This document shows, piece by piece, positions 34,819 through 46,999 of a stretch of DNA of 64,000 nucleotides. The position numbers were made by a program, and so were the translations under genes. Origin of the DNA: Gnetum montanum. Lineage: Eukaryota > Streptophyta > Gnetopsida > Gnetales > Gnetaceae. The notes beneath the pieces were generated by a model that saw only the letters and a list, made by a program, of their open reading frames with translations, made no database searches and was not told where the DNA came from. Location of the stretch: contig MNCI01012668.1 in assembly GCA_015680685.1 (NCBI GenBank), positions 1-64,000 on the forward strand, written 5' to 3'. The first letter of the stretch is position 1. Every line of letters begins with the position of its first letter.

Positions 34819-37800
34819 GTCATAAGTTTTAATAGGAGAATACATTGGCTAGCTTACTTGGGATAGCTAGGATAATGAATAAACTCCAAACAATTGTTTG
34901 ATAGTGATGGTCTAATAAATAAAAATCATCATCCCAAGTTTCAAGTTTTTCTAACACAACAAAGAACATATGAAGATGGGAAAATAAAGGGCCAAGATAT
35001 TATTGAATAGCTTTATGGATTTCATATGGGAAAGAATGATCTATGATACACTGATGAGTTTCTATTTAACACATGCAACATAAAACCAAATAGTAGTAGT
35101 AATAATGACACTCTATCTTCTAGTTATTAGCGATCAAATTACTCCCTAAAATCTTGTTGGCTAAGAAAGCTTTATAATGTTTGGCTTTCTTAATTTTTAC
35201 ACTTTAATTAGATGTAACCACATAATTGAACATGTTTTGGATTAGTTTCTTGTCAATTTGATAATATTTTTTCTCTTATAGATTAATTTCTTCTAGTATC
35301 TGGATTCCTAACAAATCTTTGATATTTGTTAGGGTAATGACTATAAACATTCCCTAAGATTCTATTCTAAACTCAAGTTGGACTAAGTTTTCATTATAAT
35401 TATAATAAAATTAATAAATAATTATTAAATCAAAACCTCCATTTATAAAGACCCATACTTATTAACTCTAATTCCTAATCCACTCAAAAAATTGACTTAG
35501 AGCAAGATTAGTAAGATCTTTAGTAAGTCATCTTGGACTATTATATCTATAAAAGAGAATGATATTATCATAATTTTAAGATGTGTAGAGGTACAAATTT
35601 CGATTTTGATACATATATTTGCAAATATAAAGAATAATTCTAAGAGATATTTAAAAATTCATCAAATTTTAGTATGCACATCTATCCCCTACTAAAATGT
35701 TCTTATGATGTAAGGATATAATGACTAAAACAAGAAGGCCAAGTGTGCACCTTTGAACTAGTCTTCAAATTCTATTGCATGTGAAATTTTATTTTCTTTA
35801 TTAGTATAAATTTAAAAAAATAAAATATTATAAGGATGGAATAATATATTTGACTTACAAGTAAAGGTGTTCAATGTTCTTGAAAGACTCTCAAGAATAT
35901 TAGAAAGGGTTTGTATGATAATATAGCAAGTGGTACTCAAATCAAAAAGTGGATTTATAGAAATTAAGAGTGATTTAAGTAGGCTTTTAGTCGTGAATCA
36001 AGAAATTCAAGATAGACTCAAGCATTCCCTAAGCATGGATTTGAGTGATACTTAACTAGCTTGAGTGGAACTTAAGAAGTGATGATTCAAGATGTGGATA
36101 AGGGATATAAAAATGCATTTGAATTTACATAAGATCATCCAACCTTATATAATTAATGACTAATCAAGGACATGTATTAGAGGCTGGTGTATTAGGGGTT
36201 TGGATCAATGACATATGTCAAAGAGTCAATTATATCAAGGATAAAATTAAGGTATTCTATATAACCATTTAGCTTAGTTTACCCAGTTATTTCTACTTCA
36301 TTTCTCACTACTTTCTCTACTTATCCCCTAGAGCTTAAGTAACTCTTAATATAATTGAATAATTTTTAATCTTTTGTAAATTTTGAGACATCCTTGAGTA
36401 GGTCTTGAGCCTGAGGGATGCAAGAGTTAAGAATTCTTCAAGTGTGTCTCATGGAAATGGTAAGTATGTCTTGACTAGTGGATAGGCTAGATATACTAGA
36501 AATGTCTCATGAACATTTGAGTATTTATAGTATTAGTTTTTCATGTGGATCTATTTCTTTGTACCTTCTCATATTTGTCTTTATGAGATTAATTCCTTCA
36601 TTTAAGTATCAGTTTTGGTCAATATCTTTAACATGTGGTCAAATTATTATTATGTTGTAACATGTGGGATGGAATTTTTAAGTGCCCCCTTATCATTTCT
36701 CTAAACATATTGGTCCTCATTAGCTTTAATTTATTTCATTATTCACTAAGAGATCAAGAAAATCTTGAAAGGAAAGCTATGTCTCAAGAATTCTCTCTCT
36801 TGATTACTAAAAGAATTCAATTTATCAATTCAAAAGATATCTCAAGTGGATATTAAGTATTAAAAATGTTTCTTTAAGGGGCACACAAGTTTCTAATGAC
36901 AAATACATTCAGGCTAAGATAGTAAAAAGTTGAGCAAGTCTCAAATGTAATTAGTGGGTTTCGAATACAAATGTCTAGAAAGGATTTTATAGTGAAATCG
37001 AAAAGAAATATAATTTAATACTACTTAGTTTTGAGATGTACTTTGAAACATATGATCACAATAGATTTCTATGGTCCTACTTCCTTATTCCATAATCATG
37101 AATTCTAGATGTAGAGGGCTCAAAAAGTGACACCATGATGTGAATGAAAGTAATGTTCTTGTGTTTAATTGTGTAAGAAAGAAGATATGGCTCAAGTTTC
37201 TTTCATTTTGATAGGATCAAATAAATTCTTGAGTTCCTTTCTTAGCTCTCCAAATCTTAGGATAAGAAAACTATTATATAGTAACAATTTAGTATTACTT
37301 ATAGTGCTCTTTTAGTTTCACAATTTAGTGAACTTTGAGGAAACTCAAGGTTCTTTCAAAAGGATCTCAAATTTCTTTTCATAGAGTCTTAAAATAGGCT
37401 AATTAATTATCTTGAAAAAGGATTCTTCAATTGGTTATGATTTTGTATTTTTTATGATTAACCATCTAAGGATTTTTGGTAAGATTTTTATCTTTAATTA
37501 TGTACATATATCCCATTCCCCTTTTCAAAAATTCATTCAATTTTTCTACTTCCAATTTTATCAATGTTATCATTCCTTGTTTTCTCTCTCAACAATGGCT
37601 TTTAAGACTATAAACATAATTTTTGACATTGATGAGTCAAAGTTTGAAGTAGTAGCTTAAGAAATTTTTCATCCTAAACTGATTGTCTTGAGTGATTCTA
37701 AGGATTAATCCACATTCATACCCTATATAACTATAGAAGGCACTTTGCACAAGATTGATTTAGTTTTACCTTTTCATGGTTTAGAAAATTTGTAAAAAAA

Positions 37801-39420
37801 AAAAACTATGCAAATTCGAGTGTATTTATATGTCTAAGAATATTTTAATTTAAGTTCATAGAATATTGAAAATGAATATGATACTACAAAAGTAGTAAAT
37901 TATCTATATTGAGATCAGAAACTTTATTTTAAAGAGATTCAAAAGTGGTTGAATTTGATCTATGATTTATAGATTCAATTATAAGGATGCCCTAATTTGG
38001 ACCTAGCTAGATTATTCTTAGATCTAGATTTTCTAAAATCCTCCCCTATGATTCAAGGTAACTAGGTTGATTAACTTCAAAATTCCTATCATAATGAGAT
38101 CTGAGAATTGACTACTTTAATTTGTAATCTATCTCTTACTTGTGATTAGCTAAGTTCTAAGATTTTTCATGTCTATAGGTAATTTGTATTAATGATTTAG
38201 TGTTAAATATCAACCCTAGCATGCCTTAAGCATATCTATATATAATCAAAATTTTTTACATAGTTATAACTAATCATGTTGTTGTATGGTTAGTTAATAA
38301 GAGACATGACTATCAACTTAATTTGTATCCCTTGTATTTCATACCTTAAAAGGAAGATGTTATGGTAGTTTTACACACGTATAATACACACTCTTCATAG
38401 TATTCAACTTTGTAACTCATGGTTATAATTTCTTGTTTCTAATTAAGAAGCATAGTTGTAATATTATATGTAAATTATGTAATTAACCTTTGATATGAAA
38501 GGATACCAAATTATGAGGAGTTCTAACTATTTCTGGTACCTTTTGAAGGTTTGACCTATGGCATTAAAAGCTAGGAACTTAGAGGTCATGTCATCATGAA
38601 GTTGTAGAGCTAACATTAGTGAGTGACAATAGCTAGGTGAAGGCAAGAAGCAATTGATCACTCCCATCAACATAGGACCTAATTGTAGAAATATTTCTAG
38701 ATTGGCTCTAAGGGTACTTGGTACCATAGGAAGATAATCCTAGGGTATCCACTTTAACATTATTACTTTTTACCTTTCATGTTCATTATTAGAGAAGATC
38801 CTACCTCACTTTTCCTCTTCTATTATAGTGGAGTGATGTCTATTTCATTTTCAATTCTATTTTGCAAATTTTCATGCAAATAATTTGAGTTAGTCCTTAA
38901 CATCTAGGAACTAGATGTCAAAATTGGTATTAGAGTGATGTGAATCAATTTTAACTTTGTTCAAGTATTTAAATTTCATGTAGAAATTTAAAATTTAAAA
39001 AATAAAGATATTTGATGTCAGTGAACACCAAGTCTAGTAGTGACCAATGATGTTGCTAGTATCTACAAATGTTTGGATCTATACTAACCAATACTACTAC
39101 TAGCATTTGTAGACACCAAGGTCAATGCTAACTTATAATGTTCATCATAGATCTATATCACAAAACGATAGAAAACTAATATGTAATAAGGATTTTTAGG
39201 ATGTTGCAGGTTAGGGATTGTCCAAACACCATGGTGGAAAGAAGAGGAAGAAGAGCCATGTGAGGATGGATAAGATGCAGGTAGGTATGTTTGAGAGTGA
39301 TGGAAAGCATCGACCATGATGACAATGAGGATTTTTTTGGGTTTTTTCTATGAGAGAAGGCTAGCCTAGTCCAAAAGAGATATTATGGCCTATCTTTGCT
39401 CTCTTAAAGAATAATCAAAT
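34819..39420. other. AT-rich region, no gene recognised
   Basis: No transposon domain or host exon could be read on either strand. The longest frames (60-82 codons, for example 37412-37660) are hydrophobic, AT-driven and unsupported. Words of the CTCAAG/CTTGAG type are frequent between about 35880 and 37370 but not regularly spaced. An imperfect inverted repeat lies near 39020-39140. Confidence 0.45.
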
Positions 39421-39429
39421 CTTGAGATA

Positions 39430-39955
39430 TGATGATGGGATGCAAGGAACTTTTGATTGTTTCAAATAAAAGATTGTAAGTGAGCATATATTTGTAATTC
39501 TAATTTTTGGCAAACTTTTTCAAGTAAAGGTGGATGCTGGTGAACCAACAATTAGAGGAGTTTTATCCTAAGGAAAGAAGCCAAAAATATTTTTCTTTGA
39601 AAATATTAATGAATCAAGGTAGAAATATAGTATTTATCAAAAATAATTGTATGCTATCCTTCATATCATTAAACATTAGAGATATTATCTTTGACCCCAT
39701 GAACTTTTATTAATTACTAAATAAAAGGCATTATAGTTATTGAATTCTTAAAAGAAGGAAGATGTCAAATACATGAAGTGGATGCACAAATGCAACAATT
39801 CAATTTTTTAAAAATCATAAGAATAAGAAGATAAATATAGTTGCATGTGCATTATTAATAATGTATGCTATAAATTTTAATTATTCTCATGTGAAAAATA
39901 TGAATGAATTTTCTCATTTATACATTGATGACAATGAGTTTGGTTAGGTTTAAAG
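39430..39955 (+). pseudogene. Chromovirus RNase H remnant (third copy)
   Basis: Reads as a degenerate RNase H of the family seen at 2790-3540: TFDCFK.KIVSEHIFVILIF, GVLS.GKKPKIFFFENINES, KYSIYQK.LYAIL, RYYL.PHELLLIT, then an acidic linker YE.IFSFIH after the lost DALSR motif. Heavily stopped. It ends where the LTR region of element C begins. Confidence 0.55.
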
Positions 39956-41152
39956 GGACTTGAAGGTACCATCTTACTCCTACACACATACACACAAAAG
40001 GGGAGAACTTCTTTTTAGGGAGATCTCAATACACTAATTCTCATCCTCTCTTTAATGAGAAGGCCCTTAACCAACAAATATGGTCAACTATAACCAACCG
40101 TGGTTTTGAGAATAATGGGTCTCATAATCAGAGAGCCTTGAAAGCGACAACTAGGGAAACAATGAGGACAAGCACCAAGACAAGGACAAACATGGTAATT
40201 GATGAGTATCCAAGTGTTGCATTGATGGGCCCCTATTGACGTGCCCTTGTCGACAAGCCTTCATTGATGGGGTCCCATTTATGCGGTGTTTCCCCATCGA
40301 TGGGGTCACATCGACATAACATTTGCTATGTCTACCAAGCCTTGTCAATGCATCCCAATAGTAAAAACTATAAATACGATCTCACAGTTGTGTTTATGAG
40401 GAGGAGGGTCATAGTTCTAGCAGAGCTCTTGCAATTTTTCCAATTCAAAGTTAGAATATTTCTTTGAGTGCCCACAGCAGTAGTTAGAAACTATACAAAT
40501 CTTAATTCAAGCATTTTTGTACCTGAACCACACTAGTGTGTATGGTAATAAAGATGAGCCTTTTGATTAAACCTTGCAACACTTACAATAGATTAATGAT
40601 ATATTTATGAATTTACTATTTTCATTAAATATGCAATTAATTAAGCTTAATTATACTTTAAGTGATTAGTTAATTAATTAAGCTAAATAGATTAAGCACA
40701 TAAGGACAACCACTTCGAGTGTAAGCATGTATTTGTTTGGTAATCCTAGTAATGTTATTGCTTAGTTTTCCTAATAGCATAGCACTTGGTAACCCAGTAG
40801 TGGATACATGGGTTCAAGACATGTATGGAACGTGGGACCATATGCTTATGTTAGGACTAGTTAGAGACTAGTTAAGTAGTTAAATTAAATTAGTTATTAA
40901 ATTATTTCATCTCTCTACTTTAAGTACCAAGAAACATAAAACAATAAAAATTATATACCTTGATTACACTTAACCATGACTTTGTACATCACAAGTGTAA
41001 TTGAGAAGACAAAAAATGACCATTAAGGTAGGGTTTACTTCCTAGAAGATTAGCGTACTAGAAGACGTAGAGTCCATGGAACTTGACTAGATCGTGCATG
41101 AACACTTAGTGATTCATATGGTTGAGTGTAGGGGTACCTTCACCACTCATCA
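39956..41152 (+). repeat. Element C 5' LTR region
   Basis: Ends CACTCATCA at 41152, then primer site. R-U5 after the TATA box (40368-40376) is homologous to A and D (GGTAATCC, GTGGGACCATATGCTTATG, GGGGTACCTTCACCACTCATCA). U3 shows no similarity to D. The left boundary is set by the end of the chromovirus remnant and is uncertain. Confidence 0.6.
40246..40376 (+). promoter_or_regulatory. Palindrome cluster and TATA box of the C LTR
   Basis: Perfect palindromes CTTGTCGACAAG (40246-40257) and CCCCATCGATGGGG (40292-40305), with related half words ATTGATGGGG near 40263 and ATTGATGGGCCCC near 40221, precede CTATAAATA at 40368-40376. Same layout as the CGATATCG arrays but with different words. Confidence 0.6.
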
Positions 41153-41153
41153 T

Positions 41154-41172
41154 TGGCACCATTGCTAAGGAC
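41154..41172 (+). other. Element C primer binding site
   Basis: TGGCACCATTGCTAAGGAC, one base after the LTR, a decayed tRNA-Asp-type site homologous to those of A and D. Confidence 0.65.
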
Positions 41173-41331
41173 TCTTTTTGTCCAAAACATGTGCTATAGG
41201 TTTAGCGAATATCATTAACATCGTTGGATGGACCCTAAGATCAACATCATTCTCACACATAATATAATCACATAAGCACACTAATATTTTATTAGTTTTG
41301 CAAAATATCTTCTTTTCATAGGCAAGATTAT

Positions 41332-41408
41332 ATGAAACTACCTATCCCTCAAGAATGCAAGGTGGTATATACTCATCAATGAGTATGTGCCTGATTCACC
41401 TTCATCCC
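41332..41408 (+). pseudogene. Element C gag, 5' piece
   Basis: A short frame leading to KVVYTHQ.VCA.FTFIP, equivalent to VVYTHHDEYIPNFTFILH of element A. It is cut at 41408 by insertion of element B. The next gag residues (HQNEQ, then EGNIVMPPY) are found at 57898. Confidence 0.65.
41404..41408. repeat. Target site duplication of element B, left
   Basis: ATCCC directly before the B 5' LTR. The partner after the 3' LTR is ATCCT (57893-57897), one C/T difference. Confidence 0.7.
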
Positions 41409-43075
41409 TGAAACACCAACAAATTTGGGCTATGGTATCTCGACTGCAAGTTTGTCTAAGTGTCAACACAAGGAAAATTTTTCTAAGTGTTAGGACTATG
41501 CTCTCCACTGCCCCAAAGCGTAGTTATCCTAGTGGAAAGTGTAGTTAGCTTCAAAAACAAGTTTTTTGCAACTTTTCTTAAGTATAATTGCAAAGAAAAA
41601 AGCTACAAAGTTTTCTAAGTGTTGGAACTATGCTCTCCACTACCCCAAAGCATAGTCAACTCAATAGAGAGTGTAGTCAAAACAAGGATTAGTTTGCAAA
41701 ATTTTCTAAGTGCCACTGCAAGTTTAAGTATGAGACTATGCTCTTCACTACACTAGAGCATAGTCAACATGAAGACAATTTTTTTGCAGATTTTTCCTAA
41801 GTGTTGAGACTACACTCTCCACTACTCTGAAGCATAGTCAAGTATAGTCAACTAGAAGCTAGTTTCTACAAGTTTTTCTAAGTGCTAAGACTGTGCTCGA
41901 CTATAGTTGGGAGTGTAGTCAACCTCTCATGGAGAGCATAGTTAGCACATGATCACATTTTGCAAAATTTTCTAAGTGTTTTGACTATGCCTTCCCCTAA
42001 TCCAAAGCATAGTTGAGTGTAGTTAGAAAAAACAACCCCCAAAGGCCTCCACAATGTAGCACCGACATTCAGCTCAACTCCAACACACCTCCAGCAACTA
42101 TAGTTAGTAAAAATGCATCTTTGTTATGCCCCTTTTTGGCCCCAAATTGTAACTATGCTTAACCACTCAAGATAGTGGACAACATAGTCCCAAAGCATTG
42201 TCTCCAAAGTTGTGTTTTTTTAGGTACATTGCGGTCTTCTCAGCACACAAACATGTAGTTGGCAACATAGTCACAGTCTCACAGTCTCATAGAGCCCATT
42301 AGAACAAATCAAAGCATAACATTGCTAGCCTCAGTGGAGAATGTAGTTGGGTGCAGCATAGACCCAACTATCCCACTGCCACGTGGCAGCAGATACACAT
42401 TTCACACTAACCCTAGGCCTATAAATACCCCAACCCTTGACATTTTAGGGGCTGGAAAAATTTAAAGTGCATTTGGGATTTTGGCAAGTTGAGGCATTAG
42501 AAAATTTTAGGTTTGCATTTGGTAAAGTTGCATACCACCATAGCACATCGCAAGACACCACAAACCACTGTAGTCCACTACACACTATGACGGCCAACTC
42601 AGTAGGCACAAATACCATAATAGAATGTTAGTCTTCCTAGCCAAACATCCCTAAGATTATGACTATGCTATCCATTGTGCCTGTTGTACACCATGTACCT
42701 TCTCACCCCTTCCAGAATTAACTATGCTTGATCCCAGTTGGGATGGTGTTTCGTTCTCTCTCACTCTCTTTCTGTGCATTTTTAGCATTCTACTTGCATT
42801 TTCTACTATTTTTACGCATAGCCATGCATTGACACCTTCATTTCACATCAAAACCCTTGACTTCGCTCACCCTTGTTGACACTACTAACACCAAGAACAC
42901 TCCTCAACACCTAGCATCGTTTGGCATCACATTTGGTAAGTCCTTGTTCGATCAACAAGATCATTCTAGGCACCCCCTTCTCTACCTCCAACAAGCCCTC
43001 ATGTAGACTCGAGGTTAGGATTGTGTCCTCATGAACCCCTTGGTGTTCCAACCATTGATGTTTTCGATCACTACA
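41409..43075 (+). repeat. Element B 5' LTR
   Basis: Begins TGAAACACCAAC and ends GATCACTACA. Aligns along its length with 56163-57892. Contains hairpin-forming repeats (41460-42370), a G-box palindrome and a TATA box (42419-42427). Confidence 0.8.
41460..42427 (+). promoter_or_regulatory. Hairpin repeat array, G-box palindrome and TATA box of the B LTR
   Basis: About six units of roughly 100 bp each carry complementary arms such as GACTATGCT and AGCATAGTC around a 14-17 bp loop (CTCCACTACCCCAA). They start near 41485, 41628, 41733, 41808, 41889 and 41983, and looser versions continue to 42370. A perfect 14-bp palindrome CTGCCACGTGGCAG holding the G-box CACGTG lies at 42376-42389, 30 bp before CTATAAATA at 42419-42427. 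Confidence 0.65.
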
Positions 43076-43079
43076 GTTC

Positions 43080-43097
43080 TATAGTGCTAGAAGGAGG
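43080..43097 (+). other. Element B primer binding site (tentative)
   Basis: The sequence TATAGTGCTAGAAGGAGG, a few bases after the LTR, is where the primer site must lie. It resembles a GCTAGAAGGAGG-type site I associate with Tat/Ogre elements. The exact tRNA is not certain. Confidence 0.4.
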
Positions 43098-43369
43098 GTT
43101 GATCCAGTTTCCTCTTTTAGACTCTGTTGGTGGTTGTCTTGCATGCTCTCTACATCACCATTGCTAGCTTCAAGCTAGCATAGACCCAGCAACCCTATGG
43201 ACCTACCACATTCAACTGTAGCTAGATCTTAGGCCAATGCTGATGTTGTCTACCAACTAGTTGGTGTAGACTAAAACCCATTATCAGTTCCCCTAGAACC
43301 TTGTGTAGCAATCCCAAAGCATCCATTTCTACACTTAGCTAAATTTTGGGCTCTTAGTACAGAGTGTAG

Positions 43370-43505
43370 TTATCTCTCAAGGTAGAGAGAATAGTCTTTA
43401 GACTTAGCCATTTTTCTACAATCTTCAGACTTAGCCATTTTTTCCAGAGTTAGCCATTTTTCTGTAGTTTTTAGACTTAGCCTTTTTCTACAATTTCTAA
43501 ACTTC
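43370..43505 (+). repeat. Short tandem repeats in the B leader
   Basis: Imperfect units of about 30 bp, TTAGACTTAGCCATTTTTCT followed by ACAATC, repeat about four times before a T-rich run at 43509-43539. Non-coding, just upstream of gag. Confidence 0.6.
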
Positions 43506-43558
43506 GACAATTTTTTTTTTTTTTGTTTTTTTTTTTTTTGCAACTTTCAATTAGCATA

Positions 43559-45599
43559 ATGAATTCTAAAAAACCTTCAACATTCATTCCAAGCACACTC
43601 ATTGTCCTACCCATCCAACAAGAAAATAGAATTAGCCACCCTGCCAGTCCTACCATGATAGAGCTAAGGTAATCCCTTAATTTTCATGGCCAAGACCTCA
43701 AGTATACCGCATTGAATGATGAACAATACAACTTCATCTATGCAAAGATCCAAGCAGGCCTATTTGTAGACTACTTCAATATGGAAGTAAAGTGAGGTTA
43801 TGAGCTCATCCACCAAAATGAACGAGAGTATGTTCCCTTGTCTATTGACTTCATCCTACTTATGAAACCCTACTGGTGGATCCTAGCCTAGCTCATTCGA
43901 ACAGGTGAGCATGAAGTAGGAATGGACTACAAGGAATCCCTACAAGAAGAAAAAGAAAAGTTCGAATCTCATTCTAAGCATGACGAATCCTTCCATACTA
44001 TCTTCCAATAGACGACTCCTCATCTAGTCCTCCTGTAGTCCCATCCACCTGTCTTCCTTAAGACAGTTATAGCCTTGATGTCACCTTCCAGGTCAATGCC
44101 TATCATAGCAATGCACCAAATGTATCCTACATGTCGAGATGCACTCCCTCCCATCAACATGCCCTTTGTGGTAGTATCACAACTTGCCCAATCATCCTTG
44201 TTAGCAACAATTATTCTTGTTTAGCCTTATATCCACATTGCACATGTCTCCTAGCCCCAAATGACTCAAGCACCTTACATCCTGCCTATTTCATTAGCAC
44301 CTTTGACAGCATTTCAACCCATACACACGTGACCTACTCTGTCACTTTTCCCATAGCACAACTAGCATAGTAAGCACCTTAAGTGGTCTTGTAGCCTCCA
44401 ACCAAGTTGTGGACCATGCAACTAGCATAGTGGCTAGCACAACCGACGTAGCCCACCATTGCATACCAAGGCTTGGATTAGGTGTTTCAACTAATCTAAA
44501 CCTTAATAGAGGAGGTCAAGTGGCTTAAGGCTGCCTCCTTTGAAATAGTTCACATGGTGGACTTCTACCAAGATGATCTCATAAGCCTTGTTATTCCACC
44601 ACTAACTCTTCCAACAAGGATCCCATTACCCCACTTCACCAAGTACAATGGTGAAGGAAATCCCAACGCCCACCTAGTAACCTTCCAATCTGAGTGCCTA
44701 TTACTACACACATGGCCACACACCATCGTATGTGTTTTCACCATGTTAATCACTAGTAAGGCACTAGACTGGTACCAAGCATTATCAAGGCCTCTATCTC
44801 CTCTTTAGAGGATTGGCTAAGTTAGTTCATCATGCACTTCAAATACAACTTAAATCTTGAGGCCATCCTTGACTAACTCATGCAAATCAAGTAGGGTGAT
44901 TTAGAGCCCATGTAGAAATTTATCCAATGCTAGAGTGCCTCACTAAATGAAATCTATGAGCCAATAGCTAAGACACATCTCCTAGCCATCTTCAAGGATG
45001 CATTTAATGACTTTGTTAAGTCAAAACTATACTACTTGGCCCCACAATCCCTAAGCTAGGCCTTTGCCCAAACTAAGAGCATACAGGATGAAGTGCAATC
45101 CAGCAACAACTCAGCTTACATGGCCTATAATAACTTACATGCTAAAAAGGTAAAGAACAAGGGAAAGAAAACTACAACTATGGAAACTATGGCCAACAAG
45201 GCCAAAACGACTAATCCAAATCCAACAGCCAAGCCACCCAAGGCCCTAGTCAACAACAAGACTACTAGCCCTAGCATAGCAACTAGCCAGCCTATGTCAT
45301 CGATGGCCATAACGCAAGCCACTCCAAGGTCCAACTTTGAGCTACCCCTTAAACCTTCAGAATTTCTGGACCAACTACTGAAGACTGGACGCATCCAATA
45401 CAAGTAAATGTCTAAGGATGCTTACAAAAGACATGACAAATATTGTGAGCTCTTGAGGAATCCTACATCAACGGCCCTGAATGAAGCTCCAATGTTAAAA
45501 CACTTTAGGTTCCCCTTCAGGGCTGCTACCACCAATTGCTCTTGTGGGCTAAGTTCCTCTTCAACATCACAAGTGAAGGTCAAGGAGGTTATTGCATAG
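43559..45599 (+). pseudogene. Element B gag (Tat/Ogre type)
   Basis: Starts at ATG 43559 (MNSKKPSTFIPSTL). The N-terminal part (LKYTALNDEQYNFIYAKIQA) is poorly conserved. The capsid-like core near 44600-44810 reads LPHFTKYNGEGNPNAHLVTF and LITSKALDWYQALSRPL, matching the DKYDGTGDP...H and W.F patterns of Tat-lineage gag. The C-terminal part reads ELPLKPSEFLDQLLKTGRIQ (about 45340-45400) then KYCELLRNPTSTALNEAPML, the place where Tat gags have a YC..H...H....C..LK finger. The His residues are lost here. Stops at several points. Confidence 0.65.
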
Positions 45600-46310
45600 T
45601 ATAGTCTAGGCCCTACACATCCCATAATCTGCACTAGATTAGGAAGTGACTGCACAACTAAGGTACCCCCTAACCAAAACATGCTAGGTGCTTACCTACT
45701 TTTCGCTTCTATACTACATTTTTTTACACATTTACATTTAGCTTGATTGTTTAGATTGTGCATTGTTCTTCTTTGTTTATGCATTTATTTGCATTATTTA
45801 TGCATTCTTCATAGTTTACACATTCACTTGTTTAGTTTACCCTTTAGTAGTTATTAGCTTATAATAAAAACATCAAAACACATAAAAATATGAAAATCCA
45901 AAATCACAAAAAAAAAATAGCATTACGTAGCATGCCATGGCCTTAAATTGGTACCATGTGGCTCGAACTGGCCTTAAACTATCACCATTAATCCTTCCAC
46001 TATGGCCCGAAATGGCCCTAAACTAGTAGTATACATGGCTGAAAAGGCCTAAAACTATCATCATAAAATGAAACAACCTTAAATTAGCATCAACCCTCCT
46101 GTTGTGGCCTAAAACTAGCATGGGGCTCTCAATGGCCTAGTTACACCATCATCATGTAGACTTAACTTAGCGTATTTAGCATATGAACTCATTGCATGAT
46201 AACCATAGCAAGCACATAGCAAATAAACATAAAACATAAAAAAAGGTTTGCACATTACACATTACACATGTAGCAACTACATGCATTAGATATCATATAA
46301 ATAGTAGTAT
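45600..46310 (+). repeat. Non-coding B interval with TGGCC..TTAAACTAGCAT-like repeats
   Basis: Between 45935 and 46150 a loosely periodic word (GGCC with TTAAACTAGCAT or AAAACTATCAT) recurs about eight times at 30-45 bp spacing. The same ACTAGCA word dominates the 3' repeats at 54355-54790. Otherwise AT-rich. Confidence 0.45.
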
Positions 46311-46315
46311 ACAAC

Positions 46316-46900
46316 ATGAGCAGAAAAACACAAAAAAAAATAGCAAAAATGCCTAGCAACAAAGCTACATCAAATCATGCTAAACTAGTGGCACTAGATG
46401 GAGGTGGAGGTTCCTCTTCCCCCACCATGTCATTGGGGCCTACAATATCTCCTAGCACCTACTACCACAACCACAACAAAAATGAGCAATTATTAAGCAA
46501 ACCTATAATACACAAGCTAACCCAAAACATGAAAAAGCACAAAAAATTAACAATTAACTTGATAGGGTCCTGCATCGATGTCTTCTAGAGGAAACTTTCC
46601 AAGACCACCCTCCAAGGGTTAGAGGATCTCAGCCTTAGAAAGTTGCATCCAGTCCTTCTAGCCAAAGTTAATCCCTACGAGGGTCTTGACTTTGTTTACA
46701 ATAGTCCATGTGGATGGCTCCATCAAGAAGGTGGTAGAGGAAGCCTCTGTATAAGGGATGATGATCTACCTATTAGCAGAGCCACTCACCACTATGTGCC
46801 AAGGAAACAACTCATATGCTTGCGTCCCACCAATTGCCTCAAGAAACATCTCGAGGTGAAGGTGTTCGATGGACTCCTCTTTGTACCATCTTAGGTATAC
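46316..46900 (+). pseudogene. Element B protease-region candidate
   Basis: Two plus-strand frames (46316-46588 and 46643-46894). The second reads GGRGSLCIRDDDLPISRATH and then VFDGLLFVPS. DDDLP followed by H faintly recalls the conserved strand that precedes the protease in Tat-lineage polyproteins. No DTG/DSG active site is visible. The position after gag supports a broken protease region, but another origin is possible. Confidence 0.25.
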
Positions 46901-46999
46901 ATCGCACTCACACCTATATTAGTGTTTATGGTTCTTTTGAGTCTATCCCCACTGGGACACCTTAGTTCTATAATTTTTCCAATCTTGATTTTTTTGGGC

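Noticed and set aside
34819-39420. Possible tRNA genes or host exons in the AT-rich interval.
   Set aside because: No cloverleaf-like block or exon with recognisable protein similarity could be identified by eye.
41460-42050. Regular repeats that might suggest a CRISPR-like array.
   Set aside because: Units are imperfect, occur in both LTRs of a retrotransposon, have no uniform spacers, and the context is a plant nuclear genome.
45125-45403. Minus-strand 92-codon hydrophobic frame.
   Set aside because: Antisense shadow of the Lys/Thr/Pro-rich C-terminal part of the B gag.
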